From an uncultured Pseudomonadales bacterium (GTDB lineage Bacteria; Pseudomonadota; Gammaproteobacteria; Pseudomonadales; Balneatricaceae), in NCBI GenBank assembly GCA_937773555.1, contig CALJVT010000005.1, positions 434,001 through 498,000 on the forward strand: 64,000 bases of DNA, written 5' to 3'. Under the pieces are notes generated by a model, which did not search any database, was not told the DNA's origin, and worked only from the letters and a program-made list of their open reading frames with translations. The translations under genes were made by a program, and so were the position numbers. Shown here one piece after another: positions 19,068 to 26,910 of the stretch; position 1 is the stretch's first letter, and every line of letters begins with the position of its first letter.

Positions 19068-19637
19068 TTAAATGTCCCGAGCCATGCCATAGAAATCTTT
19101 ATTAGGCTGTATAGAGGCGAAGCTCACCATACGGTTACTGAGCCCAAAAAAGGCTGTAATTGCGGCGATATCCCACATATCTTCATCACTGAAACCAAAA
19201 CTTTTTAATATAACAAAGTCTTCCTCACTGGTTGCTTGAGCATTATTAGATATTTTTAGTGCAAAAGTGAGCATGGCTTTTTGCCGCGCAGAAATGTCAG
19301 CTTTTAGATAATTTACTGCAACCTGATCTGCGATTAAGGCATCTTTGGCCCGTATCCGTAATATCGCCCCATGGGCTACGACACAATACAAACAACCATT
19401 ATCATTAGATGTGGTAACAATAATCATTTCTCGTTCAGCTTGGCTTAAGCCACTTTCTTTAAGCATTAATGCATCATGGTAAGCCATGAATGCCCTCAGC
19501 TCGTCTGGCCGGTGAGCCATGGCCAAAAAAACGTTGGGTACAAAACCTGCTTTTTCTTGAACTTCTAATACCTGGCTTTTAATGTCTGCAGGCAGATCTT
19601 CAAGCTTAGGCACCGGATAGCGGCTAATCGTATTCAT
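19068..19637 (-). CDS. AhpD-like / carboxymuconolactone decarboxylase family protein (peroxidase-related)
   Basis: A 189-residue helical protein of the CMD/AhpD superfamily. The redox motif CLYCVVAHG (Cys82, Cys85, His89) matches the CxxC-x3-H active site of alkylhydroperoxidase-like proteins. The N-terminal pattern PADIKSQVLEVQEKAGFVPNVF is typical of the uncharacterised peroxidase-related subgroup. The gene lies 14 bp downstream of acuI copy 1, so it is co-transcribed with it. It may protect against the reactive electrophile acrylate or against peroxide; that role is inferred only from position. The second acuI copy at 35.6 kb has no such partner. Confidence 0.83.
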   Translation of the reverse strand: MNTISRYPVPKLEDLPADIKSQVLEVQEKAGFVPNVFLAMAHRPDELRAFMAYHDALMLKESGLSQAEREMIIVTTSNDNGCLYCVVAHGAILRIRAKDALIADQVAVNYLKADISARQKAMLTFALKISNNAQATSEEDFVILKSFGFSDEDMWDIAAITAFFGLSNRMVSFASIQPNKDFYGMARDI

Positions 19638-19651
19638 GTTTTATACCTCAG

Positions 19652-20632
19652 TTAGGCGTTTACATTAACCACAAAACGGCCCCGAGTGCGGCCATCAATT
19701 TGGCCTTGGGCAGTATCTAAGGCTTGAGATAGGGTAATCTCCGTCATCATGGCGTCTAGGTGTGTGGGGTTTAAATCTTTTGCTAGGCGGGCCCAAGCAG
19801 CAACACGGTCAGCCTTAGGGCGGTAGACACTGTCTACACCAGCTAAGATAACACCGCGTAAAATAAAAGGCATTACTGTGGCTGGTAGGTCATACCCTTG
19901 GGCCAAACCACACGCAGCAACAGTGCCTCCATACTTCATCGATGCACAAATATTAGCCAAGGTGTGGCTGCCTGCAACATCTATCGCGCCAGCCCAGCGC
20001 TCTTTAGCTAAAGGCCTACCTTTTTCACTAAGTTCATTGCGGTCCATCACTTTGCTGGCGCCTAAACTCATCAAATAATCTGTTTCTTCACCTCGGCCAC
20101 TAGAGGCCACTACAGTGTACCCCAGTTTAGCCAGTAAGCTAATTGCAACGCTGCCCACACCACCTGCAGCACCCGTCACTAACACCTCACCTTTGTCTGG
20201 CGTCACACCATGCTGCTCTAAAGCCATAACACACAGCATTGCCGTGTAACCCGCCGTACCAATAGCCATGGCTTGTTTGGACGTAAAGGCGCTGGGCAGT
20301 GGCACTAGCCAATCCCCTTTTACCCGAGCCATTTGAGCTAGCCCACCCCAATGCCCCTCACCTACTCCAAAGCCATTCAATACAACCTTATCTCCAGCTT
20401 TAAAATCTGCGTGATCACTCTTCTCCACCGTGCCTGCAAGGTCTATTCCAGGTACCATTGGAAAGCTGCGCACTACGGGGGATGCACCAGTAATAGCTAG
20501 GCTATCTTTATAATTCAGGGTGGAGTAGTCCACCTTAATTAACACATCGCCTTGAGGTAATTGTGCCTCTTTAATCTGGCCCAATTGAGCGGTGTATCCT
20601 GCTGCGTCCTTGTTGATTAGTAGCGCTTGCAT
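19652..20632 (-). CDS. acuI: AcuI-type acrylyl-CoA reductase (MDR family), copy 1
   Basis: A zinc-less MDR-family oxidoreductase of the AcuI/YhdH type, 326 residues from the ATG at 20632; an in-frame ATG at 20662 would add ten residues. AcuI reduces acryloyl-CoA to propionyl-CoA with NADPH, detoxifying acrylate. The nucleotide motif is [10 protein letters not shown], and the N-terminal [14 protein letters not shown] and [13 protein letters not shown] stretches are typical of the subfamily. The protein is identical, residue for residue, to copy 2 at 35588. It sits at the 3' end of the transporter operon and precedes the AhpD-like gene by 14 bp. Two tandem dyads lie just upstream (20741-20779), outside the duplicated block. 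Confidence 0.88.
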   Translation of the reverse strand: MQALLINKDAAGYTAQLGQIKEAQLPQGDVLIKVDYSTLNYKDSLAITGASPVVRSFPMVPGIDLAGTVEKSDHADFKAGDKVVLNGFGVGEGHWGGLAQMARVKGDWLVPLPSAFTSKQAMAIGTAGYTAMLCVMALEQHGVTPDKGEVLVTGAAGGVGSVAISLLAKLGYTVVASSGRGEETDYLMSLGASKVMDRNELSEKGRPLAKERWAGAIDVAGSHTLANICASMKYGGTVAACGLAQGYDLPATVMPFILRGVILAGVDSVYRPKADRVAAWARLAKDLNPTHLDAMMTEITLSQALDTAQGQIDGRTRGRFVVNVNA

Positions 20633-20717
20633 GTTTAGCTTACTCTGGTAAATTTTTGTCATAACAGGCCCGTAACCATACGCTGAAATTATGCCAAGAG
20701 CATTAGCCTTTGGTCTA
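19656..20717. repeat. 1,062-bp identical direct repeat, copy 1 (acuI)
   Basis: Line-by-line comparison finds no mismatch between 19656-20717 and 35592-36653 (offset 15,936 bp, same orientation). Identity begins at the last sense codon of acuI (GCC here, GCT in copy 2) and ends 55 bp upstream of the first possible start. Outside these limits the sequences are unrelated, apart from the four bases around the stop codon. Confidence 0.97.
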
Positions 20718-20740
20718 CAGTTATTACCTATTATTAATAG

Positions 20741-20796
20741 TGGTAACGTCTACCATTGTTGGTAACGTCTACCATTGTTGGTTACGCCCACAACAT
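20741..20796. promoter_or_regulatory. Tandem dyad repeats upstream of acuI copy 1
   Basis: A 19-bp unit, GGTAACGTCTACCATTGTT, occurs twice in tandem (20742-20760 and 20761-20779), and a decayed third unit (GGTTACGCCCACAAC) follows. Each unit contains the dyad TGGTA-ACGTC-TACCA and one copy of CGTCTA, which is a half-site of the acuR operator at 35408. These are operator candidates for acuI copy 1. The remainder of the 273-bp gap (20663-20935) shows nothing else clear. Confidence 0.45.
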
Positions 20797-20935
20797 TGCC
20801 ACAAATAGGCACTAGAGATGCCATATCCTAATCATTTTCTTCTATCTCTGCGCAAAAAAGGTTGAGCCATACAAGTAACATGCGAGGCGAAATAAAGCTT
20901 ACTTCACCTAATTAGCTAAATGACCTACGCATAGT

Positions 20936-21430
20936 TTAGTTATGGTCTGCGGTATCAACGCTTGAGTGGTCTGCCATGGTATGACCATGCGATGATTTAT
21001 GCTCTTTAGGCTTCTCGCTGATACCAATAATCAGAGGTTCATGCAGCCGATCAATAAATGGGCTGGAAATGTTATAAATTAGCCGCCAATCACCTACCAT
21101 TTCTAATACTAAAAAAAACTCATACTGGCCCACTAAATCCGCTACAGGCATCGCTATAATTTGCCTCATGTTGTGAGCCATAGGCATAGACGGCATTTCT
21201 GCACTGACACTCATTTCAGCATTACTGACAGGTTTGCTTTGGAATGATAGGTTCACCTTGCAGGTATAACTTAATGGCTGGTCATGGGGCATACAGCTGG
21301 TGTGCGTTTTGGCTATATTAGCGTGTACATTATTAGCGGTCATTATAAGCGTTAACGCCAACAAAAAAGGCGGTACTAAGGTGAAAATTGTAATCCCAGA
21401 TGAAAGTCTTTTACCTGTATTATTTTTCAT
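20936..21430 (-). CDS. Small YtkA/FixH-like membrane-anchored protein, Met/His-rich
   Basis: A 164-residue protein with an N-terminal hydrophobic segment (about residues 13-36), then a periplasmic beta-domain resembling YtkA/FixH-like proteins. The stretch around SAEMPSMPMAHNM resembles the metal-binding loop of that group, and the tail is His-rich (HKSSHGHTMADHSS). One or two Cys (TSCMP, YTCKV) could pair. It begins 2 bp after the stop of the last ABC ATPase gene, so it belongs to the transporter operon. FixH/YtkA domains are usually linked to copper handling or cytochrome oxidase assembly, so its place behind a branched-chain-type transporter is unusual. The function is not known; a metal or accessory periplasmic role is a guess. 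Confidence 0.65.
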   Translation of the reverse strand: MKNNTGKRLSSGITIFTLVPPFLLALTLIMTANNVHANIAKTHTSCMPHDQPLSYTCKVNLSFQSKPVSNAEMSVSAEMPSMPMAHNMRQIIAMPVADLVGQYEFFLVLEMVGDWRLIYNISSPFIDRLHEPLIIGISEKPKEHKSSHGHTMADHSSVDTADHN

Positions 21431-21432
21431 TA

Positions 21433-22068
21433 TTATTCTCCTAACTCAAAACTGCCATTATTAATTATTTTATGCTGTTGAATAACTGTGCCCCTAGTCT
21501 CGATATGTTCACCAGTAACCAAAACTCCTACTCCCCTGTTCCGCAGATCAATAAGTATTTGCCACACCTGCTCCCTGGGGCCCTCCGACAGACCCATTAA
21601 TGGCTCATCAGCTAATAAATAACGAGGATTAGCGAGCATTGCTCTAGCCATAGCCAGCATTTGTGCCTGACCACCACTCAAGACATAGGCTGGCTTATCT
21701 AGCAGTGGCAAAAGCTGTGGGAAATACTCTAGTGCAGCTTCAATACTCCCACTGCCACCCGCAACATAAAGACCAAACTGAAGATTTTCCCGCGTTGATA
21801 GCCGCCCAAATAGCTGCCGGCCCTCTGGCACAAGCACTACTCCCGCTTGCAGTAAGTAGGCTGGGCTGCGTTGGTTTATAAGGCACTGGTCAAGCCAGAC
21901 ATTGCCCTTTGAAGGCACCGCGCCAATAATCGCTTTAAGAAGACTAGATTTACCCGCACCATGGTGCCCATCAATCACACTAATTGTGCCTTCAGTTATA
22001 ACTAAGCTCACCGCATTTAGGGCCGTAAGCGCACCGTATCGCACCGTTATTTGGTCAAGTTTTAACAT
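21433..22068 (-). CDS. Branched-chain-type ABC transporter ATPase, LivF-like (set 2)
   Basis: A 211-residue cytoplasmic ATPase. Walker A is GHHGAGKS, the signature is LSGGQAQML, Walker B is YLLADEP and the switch His lies in LVTGEHIE, so it looks catalytically complete. I start it at the ATG at 22068, which has AAGGGA just upstream; an earlier ATG at 22083 lacks a site. It overlaps the upstream LivG-like gene by 14 bp. It is shorter than typical LivF (about 235 residues) and clearly diverged from the set 1 copy at 24519. With its LivG partner it would power the set 2 permeases. The substrate is unknown; context suggests small carboxylates or osmolytes. Confidence 0.85.
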   Translation of the reverse strand: MLKLDQITVRYGALTALNAVSLVITEGTISVIDGHHGAGKSSLLKAIIGAVPSKGNVWLDQCLINQRSPAYLLQAGVVLVPEGRQLFGRLSTRENLQFGLYVAGGSGSIEAALEYFPQLLPLLDKPAYVLSGGQAQMLAMARAMLANPRYLLADEPLMGLSEGPREQVWQILIDLRNRGVGVLVTGEHIETRGTVIQQHKIINNGSFELGE

Positions 22069-22708
22069 CAGTTCCCTTCTCAACTAACCCCCGGTTAAGC
22101 TGCATTTCAACTACCGAATCAGTGATCATGAGCATAAAATCAAACCGATGCTCTACCACTACTAAAGCTGTTTTTTGACCCAGATTTTGCTGCAAGAAAA
22201 CACCAAATTGATCTAACTCAATGGCGGTCAAGCCAGCTGATGGCTCATCTAAAAACAGCACTTCTGGGCTAGCCGCTAGGCCTCTAATAACTTCAGCTTT
22301 ACGCAGCATAGGCAGAGGGATTTCGTCTGGGAACAAGTGTAAGCTTGCCTGTAAACCACTCAATTCTATTAGCTTGGCCAATCTTTTTTTTGATTCAGGG
22401 GCTCGGGCTGCTAACAATAATTGTTCTCCCAAGTTGGCTGTTATTAAAAAGCGAGTGCTTTGAAAAGTTCTTTGAATTCCCGCTTGAGCAAAGGCCCAGG
22501 CAGGTTGATGGGTTAATGTTTTGTTGTTGAGTTGAATATGACCTGAATCAGGCTTCAAAAAACCTGTAGCAACATTAATGAGGGTCGACTTACCCACCCC
22601 ATTAGCGCCTGTAATGCCAAGGCGCTGCCCAGGTTTTAAGGTCAGGGATATATCTGTTAGTACATCAATCCCACCAAAAGACTTACCTATGCCATGGAGG
22701 CTATACAT
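22055..22708 (-). CDS. Branched-chain-type ABC transporter ATPase, LivG-like with degenerate signature (set 2)
   Basis: A 217-residue ATPase subunit, shorter than usual LivG (about 250). Walker A GANGVGKS, the Q-loop in GIQRTFQS, Walker B VLFLDEP and the switch His in VVVEHRF are present. The ABC signature, expected as LSxGQ just before Walker B, reads LPMLRKAEVIRGL, so its key Ser and Gly are missing. In the LivF/LivG heterodimer this would leave one composite ATP site degenerate, as seen in some asymmetric ABC proteins. It overlaps the permease gene upstream by 8 bp and the LivF-like gene downstream by 14 bp, so the set 2 genes are tightly coupled. The reading frame is intact. Confidence 0.82.
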   Translation of the reverse strand: MYSLHGIGKSFGGIDVLTDISLTLKPGQRLGITGANGVGKSTLINVATGFLKPDSGHIQLNNKTLTHQPAWAFAQAGIQRTFQSTRFLITANLGEQLLLAARAPESKKRLAKLIELSGLQASLHLFPDEIPLPMLRKAEVIRGLAASPEVLFLDEPSAGLTAIELDQFGVFLQQNLGQKTALVVVEHRFDFMLMITDSVVEMQLNRGLVEKGTDVKT

Positions 22709-23600
22709 GGCGATTTCTCCAGCGGCTTTTCAAGTGGGAAACCAGCCTCGGGCTAATAATACCTTCAGGTCGAAACACCAGCAACAATGCCACCAGGCCA
22801 CCAAAAATAATCATTCGATAAGCTGCTAAGGAACGAATACTTTCCAACAATCCAATATCTAAAAAAACGCCTAATAGAGGACCAATCGCTGAACCAAGGC
22901 CACCAATAACAGCATAAGCTAGGCCATGTATGCCTAGCATAACGCCAAACATAGCTGGCTCAATATGGGTATTAAAAAGGGCAAATAGGCCACCACCAAA
23001 ACCAGCCACAGCGCCAGATAAGGTAATAAAACTAAGTCGGTAACGGGTCGGGTTGAGGCCTTGAGACTGAGCTAAAATAGGGTCGTTACCCACCATTCGC
23101 GCACCTAACATGATAGGACTGCGTTCTAGACTAAAGAGTACTATTAACAGTATTATTAGACAGGTTACTGCCAGTAATAAAAAGTCTGTCACCTGATAAT
23201 TATTCTCAAAAATCCAGCGAATGTTAGAAAATCCTTCAGGGCCATCAGGACCTATAATACGTCCATCAACACTCTGGGTGAAACGCAGATGCAACAAAAA
23301 AAATCGTAAAAGTTCGGCAAAGCAAAGCGTGCTAATAGCGAAATAGATACCTGACAAGCGTATAGTAAGTAGCCCTAACACCAGAGCACAGGACGCTCCA
23401 CCTATAGCGCCAGCCAATAGCCCCCAAAAAACATGAGCGCCAGCCAAAGCCGTTGCAGATGCTGTAATATAAGCACCAATACCAAAAAAAGCCTGTTGCC
23501 CAAACGAGACCTCACCAACCACTAAGACTAAATAAGCAGAAAGAGCCAAAAATGCAATGAGTGTCATATTAGTCAATACAGAGGCAAGGTACATATCCAT
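22701..23600 (-). CDS. Branched-chain-type ABC transporter permease, LivM-like (set 2)
   Basis: A 299-residue polytopic inner-membrane protein of the LivM (BPD_transp_2) family with about eight helices. VGEVSFGQQAFFGIGAYI near residues 28-45 is the family's N-terminal motif. The coupling loop GGLGSAIGPLLG (about 232-243) and the terminal FRPEGIISPR are also typical. It forms the second half of the set 2 channel with the LivH-like gene, which ends 3 bp upstream. It overlaps the LivG-like gene by 8 bp downstream. The protein is only distantly similar to the set 1 LivM, so the two transporters are old paralogues or separately acquired. No dedicated binding protein accompanies this set. Confidence 0.87.
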   Translation of the reverse strand: MDMYLASVLTNMTLIAFLALSAYLVLVVGEVSFGQQAFFGIGAYITASATALAGAHVFWGLLAGAIGGASCALVLGLLTIRLSGIYFAISTLCFAELLRFFLLHLRFTQSVDGRIIGPDGPEGFSNIRWIFENNYQVTDFLLLAVTCLIILLIVLFSLERSPIMLGARMVGNDPILAQSQGLNPTRYRLSFITLSGAVAGFGGGLFALFNTHIEPAMFGVMLGIHGLAYAVIGGLGSAIGPLLGVFLDIGLLESIRSLAAYRMIIFGGLVALLLVFRPEGIISPRLVSHLKSRWRNRHV

Positions 23601-23603
23601 AGC

Positions 23604-24500
23604 TTAAACTCGCTCCTGAGCCAAGCTATCAGTGCGATAAATTTTAACACCCATTAGGCCTCCTGGCCTGATGATCAATACTAAAAAAACCAACCCAAAA
23701 GTCACCATGTCACGAAATTCAGCACCCAGCACAGCGCCAGCATGGGTTTCAACAAGGCCTAATATGAGTCCGCCAATGACAGCGCCTGTTAACGAGCCTA
23801 CACCGCCAATAATCATGGCTATAAGGCCTTTAAAAGTGCTCCATAAACCGAACAGAGGAGTCACATAACCATCTGCAGATAAAATCATAAAGGCCGCCAA
23901 ACCGCCTAAAATACCTGCTAACAAAAATATTATAAAACCCAACCAAGGTACGCGAGCACCTAATAAATGGGCTGTTTCAGGACTGTCTGCGGTGGCCCTA
24001 ATCAACAGTCCAAGACGAGTTTTATATAGCAACAGATACAACACTAGTATGCTAACTAAAGCGATAACAAAGTGCAGAAGTTGATCACCACGCACAAAGA
24101 CCTCTCCCCACCATAAATTTGGCACCTCAATACCCTGAAACGCGTGTGTTCTTTGGGGTAACAGTTGGGATGAAATTTCGTCCAGTTGCATCCACACCGC
24201 AAAACTGGCAATCATTGCTGTTACAGCACCATGGCGTTTGCTATGCGGCGCAAAGCACAGGCGTTCCACATAGGCAGAGGCTAAGGCTACTCCCACTATA
24301 GTCACGAAAAACAGACCCCAGGCACCCCAACCAAGTATAGGTTCTAGGTAAATGGCTAGGGAAGCGCCAAATAGTAAACAGGCACCGAAGGCAAGGTTGA
24401 TTCGACGCATAATACCAAACACTAGAGCAAAGCTTAGCCCTAGAAGCGCATAGGTAGACCCTATCATCAGGCCATCGATACTTGTTTGTAGCATATCCAT
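23604..24500 (-). CDS. Branched-chain-type ABC transporter permease, LivH-like (set 2)
   Basis: A 298-residue polytopic permease of the LivH family. The N-terminal LQTSIDGLMIGSTYALLGLSFALVFGIMRRINLAFGA pattern is diagnostic, and the coupling loop appears at IGGVGSLTGAVIGG (about 232-245). The C-terminus IIRPGGLMGVKIYR is also family-like. It is the first gene of the second transporter set, 18 bp downstream of the set 1 LivF gene, so both sets are read as one transcript. In sequence it groups with LivH but differs substantially from the set 1 copy. It pairs with the LivM-like gene 3 bp downstream. Substrate is unknown. Confidence 0.88.
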   Translation of the reverse strand: MDMLQTSIDGLMIGSTYALLGLSFALVFGIMRRINLAFGACLLFGASLAIYLEPILGWGAWGLFFVTIVGVALASAYVERLCFAPHSKRHGAVTAMIASFAVWMQLDEISSQLLPQRTHAFQGIEVPNLWWGEVFVRGDQLLHFVIALVSILVLYLLLYKTRLGLLIRATADSPETAHLLGARVPWLGFIIFLLAGILGGLAAFMILSADGYVTPLFGLWSTFKGLIAMIIGGVGSLTGAVIGGLILGLVETHAGAVLGAEFRDMVTFGLVFLVLIIRPGGLMGVKIYRTDSLAQERV

Positions 24501-24518
24501 CTGAACCTACCCTAAATT

Positions 24519-25232
24519 TTAGCCACCACCAAGGTACGCCCGCTTGATAATGTCATCATCCTTTAGCTGGTCAGGGGTGCCACTGAAAGTCACTTTACCC
24601 TGATCCAGTAGGTAGAAATAATCTGCCACCTGCAGGGCTTTAGTAGCATTTTGTTCCACCAAAAGGATAGACATACCATCCTCATTGAGCTGCTTAATTA
24701 TGGCAAAAATCTCATCAACAATAAGTGGTGACAAACCCACTGAAGGTTCATCCATTAACAATATACTTGGCCGTGACATTAATGCACGTGCCAGAGCCAG
24801 CATCTGCTGTTCACCTCCAGAAAGGTTGCCCGCTGGCTGATCATGACGCGCTTTTAGAATAGGGAAGCGGTCATACATCTTGTCAATGTCGTCGCTAACT
24901 TGAGCTGCCATAGCTCGACTTTGGGTAAAAGCGCCAGCAAGAAGGTTTTCATACACTGACAAATCTGGAAATACCAAGCGGTTTTCTGGCACTAATGCCA
25001 ACCCTTTACGCAGTATTTTTGGTGCTCCAAGGCCTGTTAAATTTTGGTCCAGCAAACTAACTGTGCCAGTATCTGGAGCCAAAATTCCAGCCAAGGTAAA
25101 CATAAGAGTCGTCTTACCTGCTCCATTGGGACCAAGGATACACGTCACTGCACCTTTTTTAGCTTCCAACGAAACTCCCTTTAACGCTTTAATGAGGCCA
25201 TAGGAGGTCACCAAATTATTTACACTTAACAT
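24519..25232 (-). CDS. Branched-chain-type ABC transporter ATPase, LivF-like (set 1)
   Basis: A 237-residue ATPase of normal LivF length. Walker A GPNGAGKT, the signature LSGGEQQML, Walker B ILLMDEP and the H-loop in LLVEQNAT are all intact. The start ATG shares one base with the stop of the LivG-like gene, a translational-coupling arrangement. It completes a canonical H-M-G-F set with the three genes upstream and probably serves the binding protein at 27931. Such HAAT-family transporters carry branched-chain amino acids, urea, short-chain amides or small organic acids. Its position between acrylate catabolic genes and acuI suggests a related C3 acid or osmolyte, which is inference. Confidence 0.9.
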   Translation of the reverse strand: MLSVNNLVTSYGLIKALKGVSLEAKKGAVTCILGPNGAGKTTLMFTLAGILAPDTGTVSLLDQNLTGLGAPKILRKGLALVPENRLVFPDLSVYENLLAGAFTQSRAMAAQVSDDIDKMYDRFPILKARHDQPAGNLSGGEQQMLALARALMSRPSILLMDEPSVGLSPLIVDEIFAIIKQLNEDGMSILLVEQNATKALQVADYFYLLDQGKVTFSGTPDQLKDDDIIKRAYLGGG

Positions 25233-25996
25233 CAGCTCACTCCTCCATGGGCGTTTTCTGCCGATCCAAAATAAGCCTCTTGTACTAGCTTGTTATTCTG
25301 AATTTCGATAGGAGTACCCTGCGCTATAGGCTTGCCAAAGTTCAACACTGTAATGCGGTCAGTTACATTCATTACCAATTCCATTACATGCTCTACCAGC
25401 AATACAGTCATACCCATTTCCTTCATAGCCAGCACTCGCTGACACAGATCTTTGATCTCAGCAGAGTTCATGCCTGCTGCCGGTTCGTCTAAAAGAATTA
25501 GCTTAGGTTTGGATGCCATCGCCCGAGCAAGTTCCAAGCGTCGTTGCTCTCCAAAGGCAAGATTACCCGCTAAATGGTCCGCTTTATCACCTAAACCAGA
25601 AAACTCTAATAATTTTTGTATTTCCTGGCGGCGTGCTGGTGAGCGTCCAAACCAGTTAGATACCCAGCCTTGTTCTTGGCCAGGCTGATCTCGCCAGGCC
25701 ACCCATAAATTTTGCCAGACCGTCAACTCACTGAACAATCTGATATTCTGAAAGGTGCGGGCCACTCCCGCATCAACACGGTTGTGGGGAGCAATAGCAC
25801 CAAGATCAATACCATCCAATAAAATTTCCCCATCAGTAGGCGCAAATACACCACACACTAAATTAACAGTGGTACTTTTACCAGAACCATTGGGGCCAAT
25901 AAGGCCAAACACCTCACCTTGTTGAATTTTGAAATCAAGCCCATCTACGGCACGTACGCCACCAAAATGCTTAACTAAGTTGCGTACTTCAAGCAT
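25232..25996 (-). CDS. Branched-chain-type ABC transporter ATPase, LivG-like (set 1)
   Basis: A 254-residue ATPase of normal LivG length. Walker A GPNGSGKS is near residue 34, ARTFQNIRLF gives the Q-loop, LAFGEQRRLELARA is an acceptable LSYGxQ-type signature, and LILLDEPAAGMN is Walker B. The switch His lies in LLVEHVME. All catalytic parts are present, in contrast to the LivG-like subunit of set 2. It overlaps the LivM-like gene by 8 bp upstream and the LivF-like gene by one base downstream. With LivF it energises the set 1 permeases at the cytoplasmic side of the inner membrane. Confidence 0.9.
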   Translation of the reverse strand: MLEVRNLVKHFGGVRAVDGLDFKIQQGEVFGLIGPNGSGKSTTVNLVCGVFAPTDGEILLDGIDLGAIAPHNRVDAGVARTFQNIRLFSELTVWQNLWVAWRDQPGQEQGWVSNWFGRSPARRQEIQKLLEFSGLGDKADHLAGNLAFGEQRRLELARAMASKPKLILLDEPAAGMNSAEIKDLCQRVLAMKEMGMTVLLVEHVMELVMNVTDRITVLNFGKPIAQGTPIEIQNNKLVQEAYFGSAENAHGGVS

Positions 25997-26906
25997 CTGC
26001 TTTGCCTCCCTTTGTCAGTTTTGACAACAGTTTTCTTATGTCTGCCACTAGGTGCCCATCAAGCAGGCCTTGTGGCCGCATGTTCATTACCAAAATAATC
26101 AGTAACCCAAAAATAAGGTTGCGGTAATCACCCATAAACCTTAATCCTTCAATAATAAATCCTTGGATAAAGATAACCGCCAAAAGAGTTCCTATAACGC
26201 TACGTAAGCCCCCTATAATAGGATAAGAAACAGCAAAAGTTGCCAATAAAATTACAAAAGTATGATGGTCAACATAAGTGGTCGAATGAGCAAATAGCCC
26301 ACCGCCAATGCCTGCAATAACACCACCGCCGGTCATCGCAGCAACTTTTACCATGGTCAGATTAATACCTGAGCTTTGAGCTGCCAGCTCGTCTGTACCA
26401 ACAGCCCGCAACACAGCGCCAGCTCTGACTTGATCCAGCCACCAAAGAGCCAGCATTACCACCATCACCACAAACCAAATGAGACCAACAATATGTATTT
26501 GTTCCCAACCATTGGCAGCAAAGTAACGAATCTCTCTAAAACCCTGAGTACTATCAGGGCCCACTTCAACGCCATTCACATTGACTCGCCAGCTAAGGTT
26601 AAAGAAGAACAAGCGCACAATCTCAGAAAAAGAGATCGTTGCTACCACTAACATCAATCCTTTTACCCTTAATGCTGGAAAACCGACCAAAAAAGCAAAG
26701 AAACCCGCCATGAGCGAACCAAGAGCTAGAGCAGCAAAAATATTCCAACTGAAAATAACAGTCAAAATACCTGAGACATAGGCACCAATGGCAAAGAAAC
26801 CAACCTGGGCTAGACTTAACTGGCCAGTAAGCAATAATAAATAAGCTGACAGACCAAGCAGCGTATGCACCCCGATAGTCTGCAAAATACCCAATAAATA
26901 TGTCAT
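25989..26906 (-). CDS. Branched-chain-type ABC transporter permease, LivM-like (set 1)
   Basis: A 305-residue polytopic permease of the LivM family. I take the ATG at 26906 (MTYLLGILQTIGVHT), 4 bp after the LivH stop; the longer frame to 26996 would overlap LivH by about 85 bp and adds a non-family N-terminus. The motif TGQLSLAQVGFFAIGAYVSG is typical, as are the coupling loop IGGLRSVIGTLLA and the end NMRPQGLLDG. It overlaps the LivG-like gene by 8 bp. It forms the channel with the LivH-like protein encoded directly upstream. Confidence 0.88.
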   Translation of the reverse strand: MTYLLGILQTIGVHTLLGLSAYLLLLTGQLSLAQVGFFAIGAYVSGILTVIFSWNIFAALALGSLMAGFFAFLVGFPALRVKGLMLVVATISFSEIVRLFFFNLSWRVNVNGVEVGPDSTQGFREIRYFAANGWEQIHIVGLIWFVVMVVMLALWWLDQVRAGAVLRAVGTDELAAQSSGINLTMVKVAAMTGGGVIAGIGGGLFAHSTTYVDHHTFVILLATFAVSYPIIGGLRSVIGTLLAVIFIQGFIIEGLRFMGDYRNLIFGLLIILVMNMRPQGLLDGHLVADIRKLLSKLTKGGKADA

Positions 26907-26910
26907 GGTA

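Noticed and set aside
20741-20796. CRISPR-like repeats
   Set aside because: The two 19-bp units are directly adjacent with no spacers and no cas genes lie nearby.
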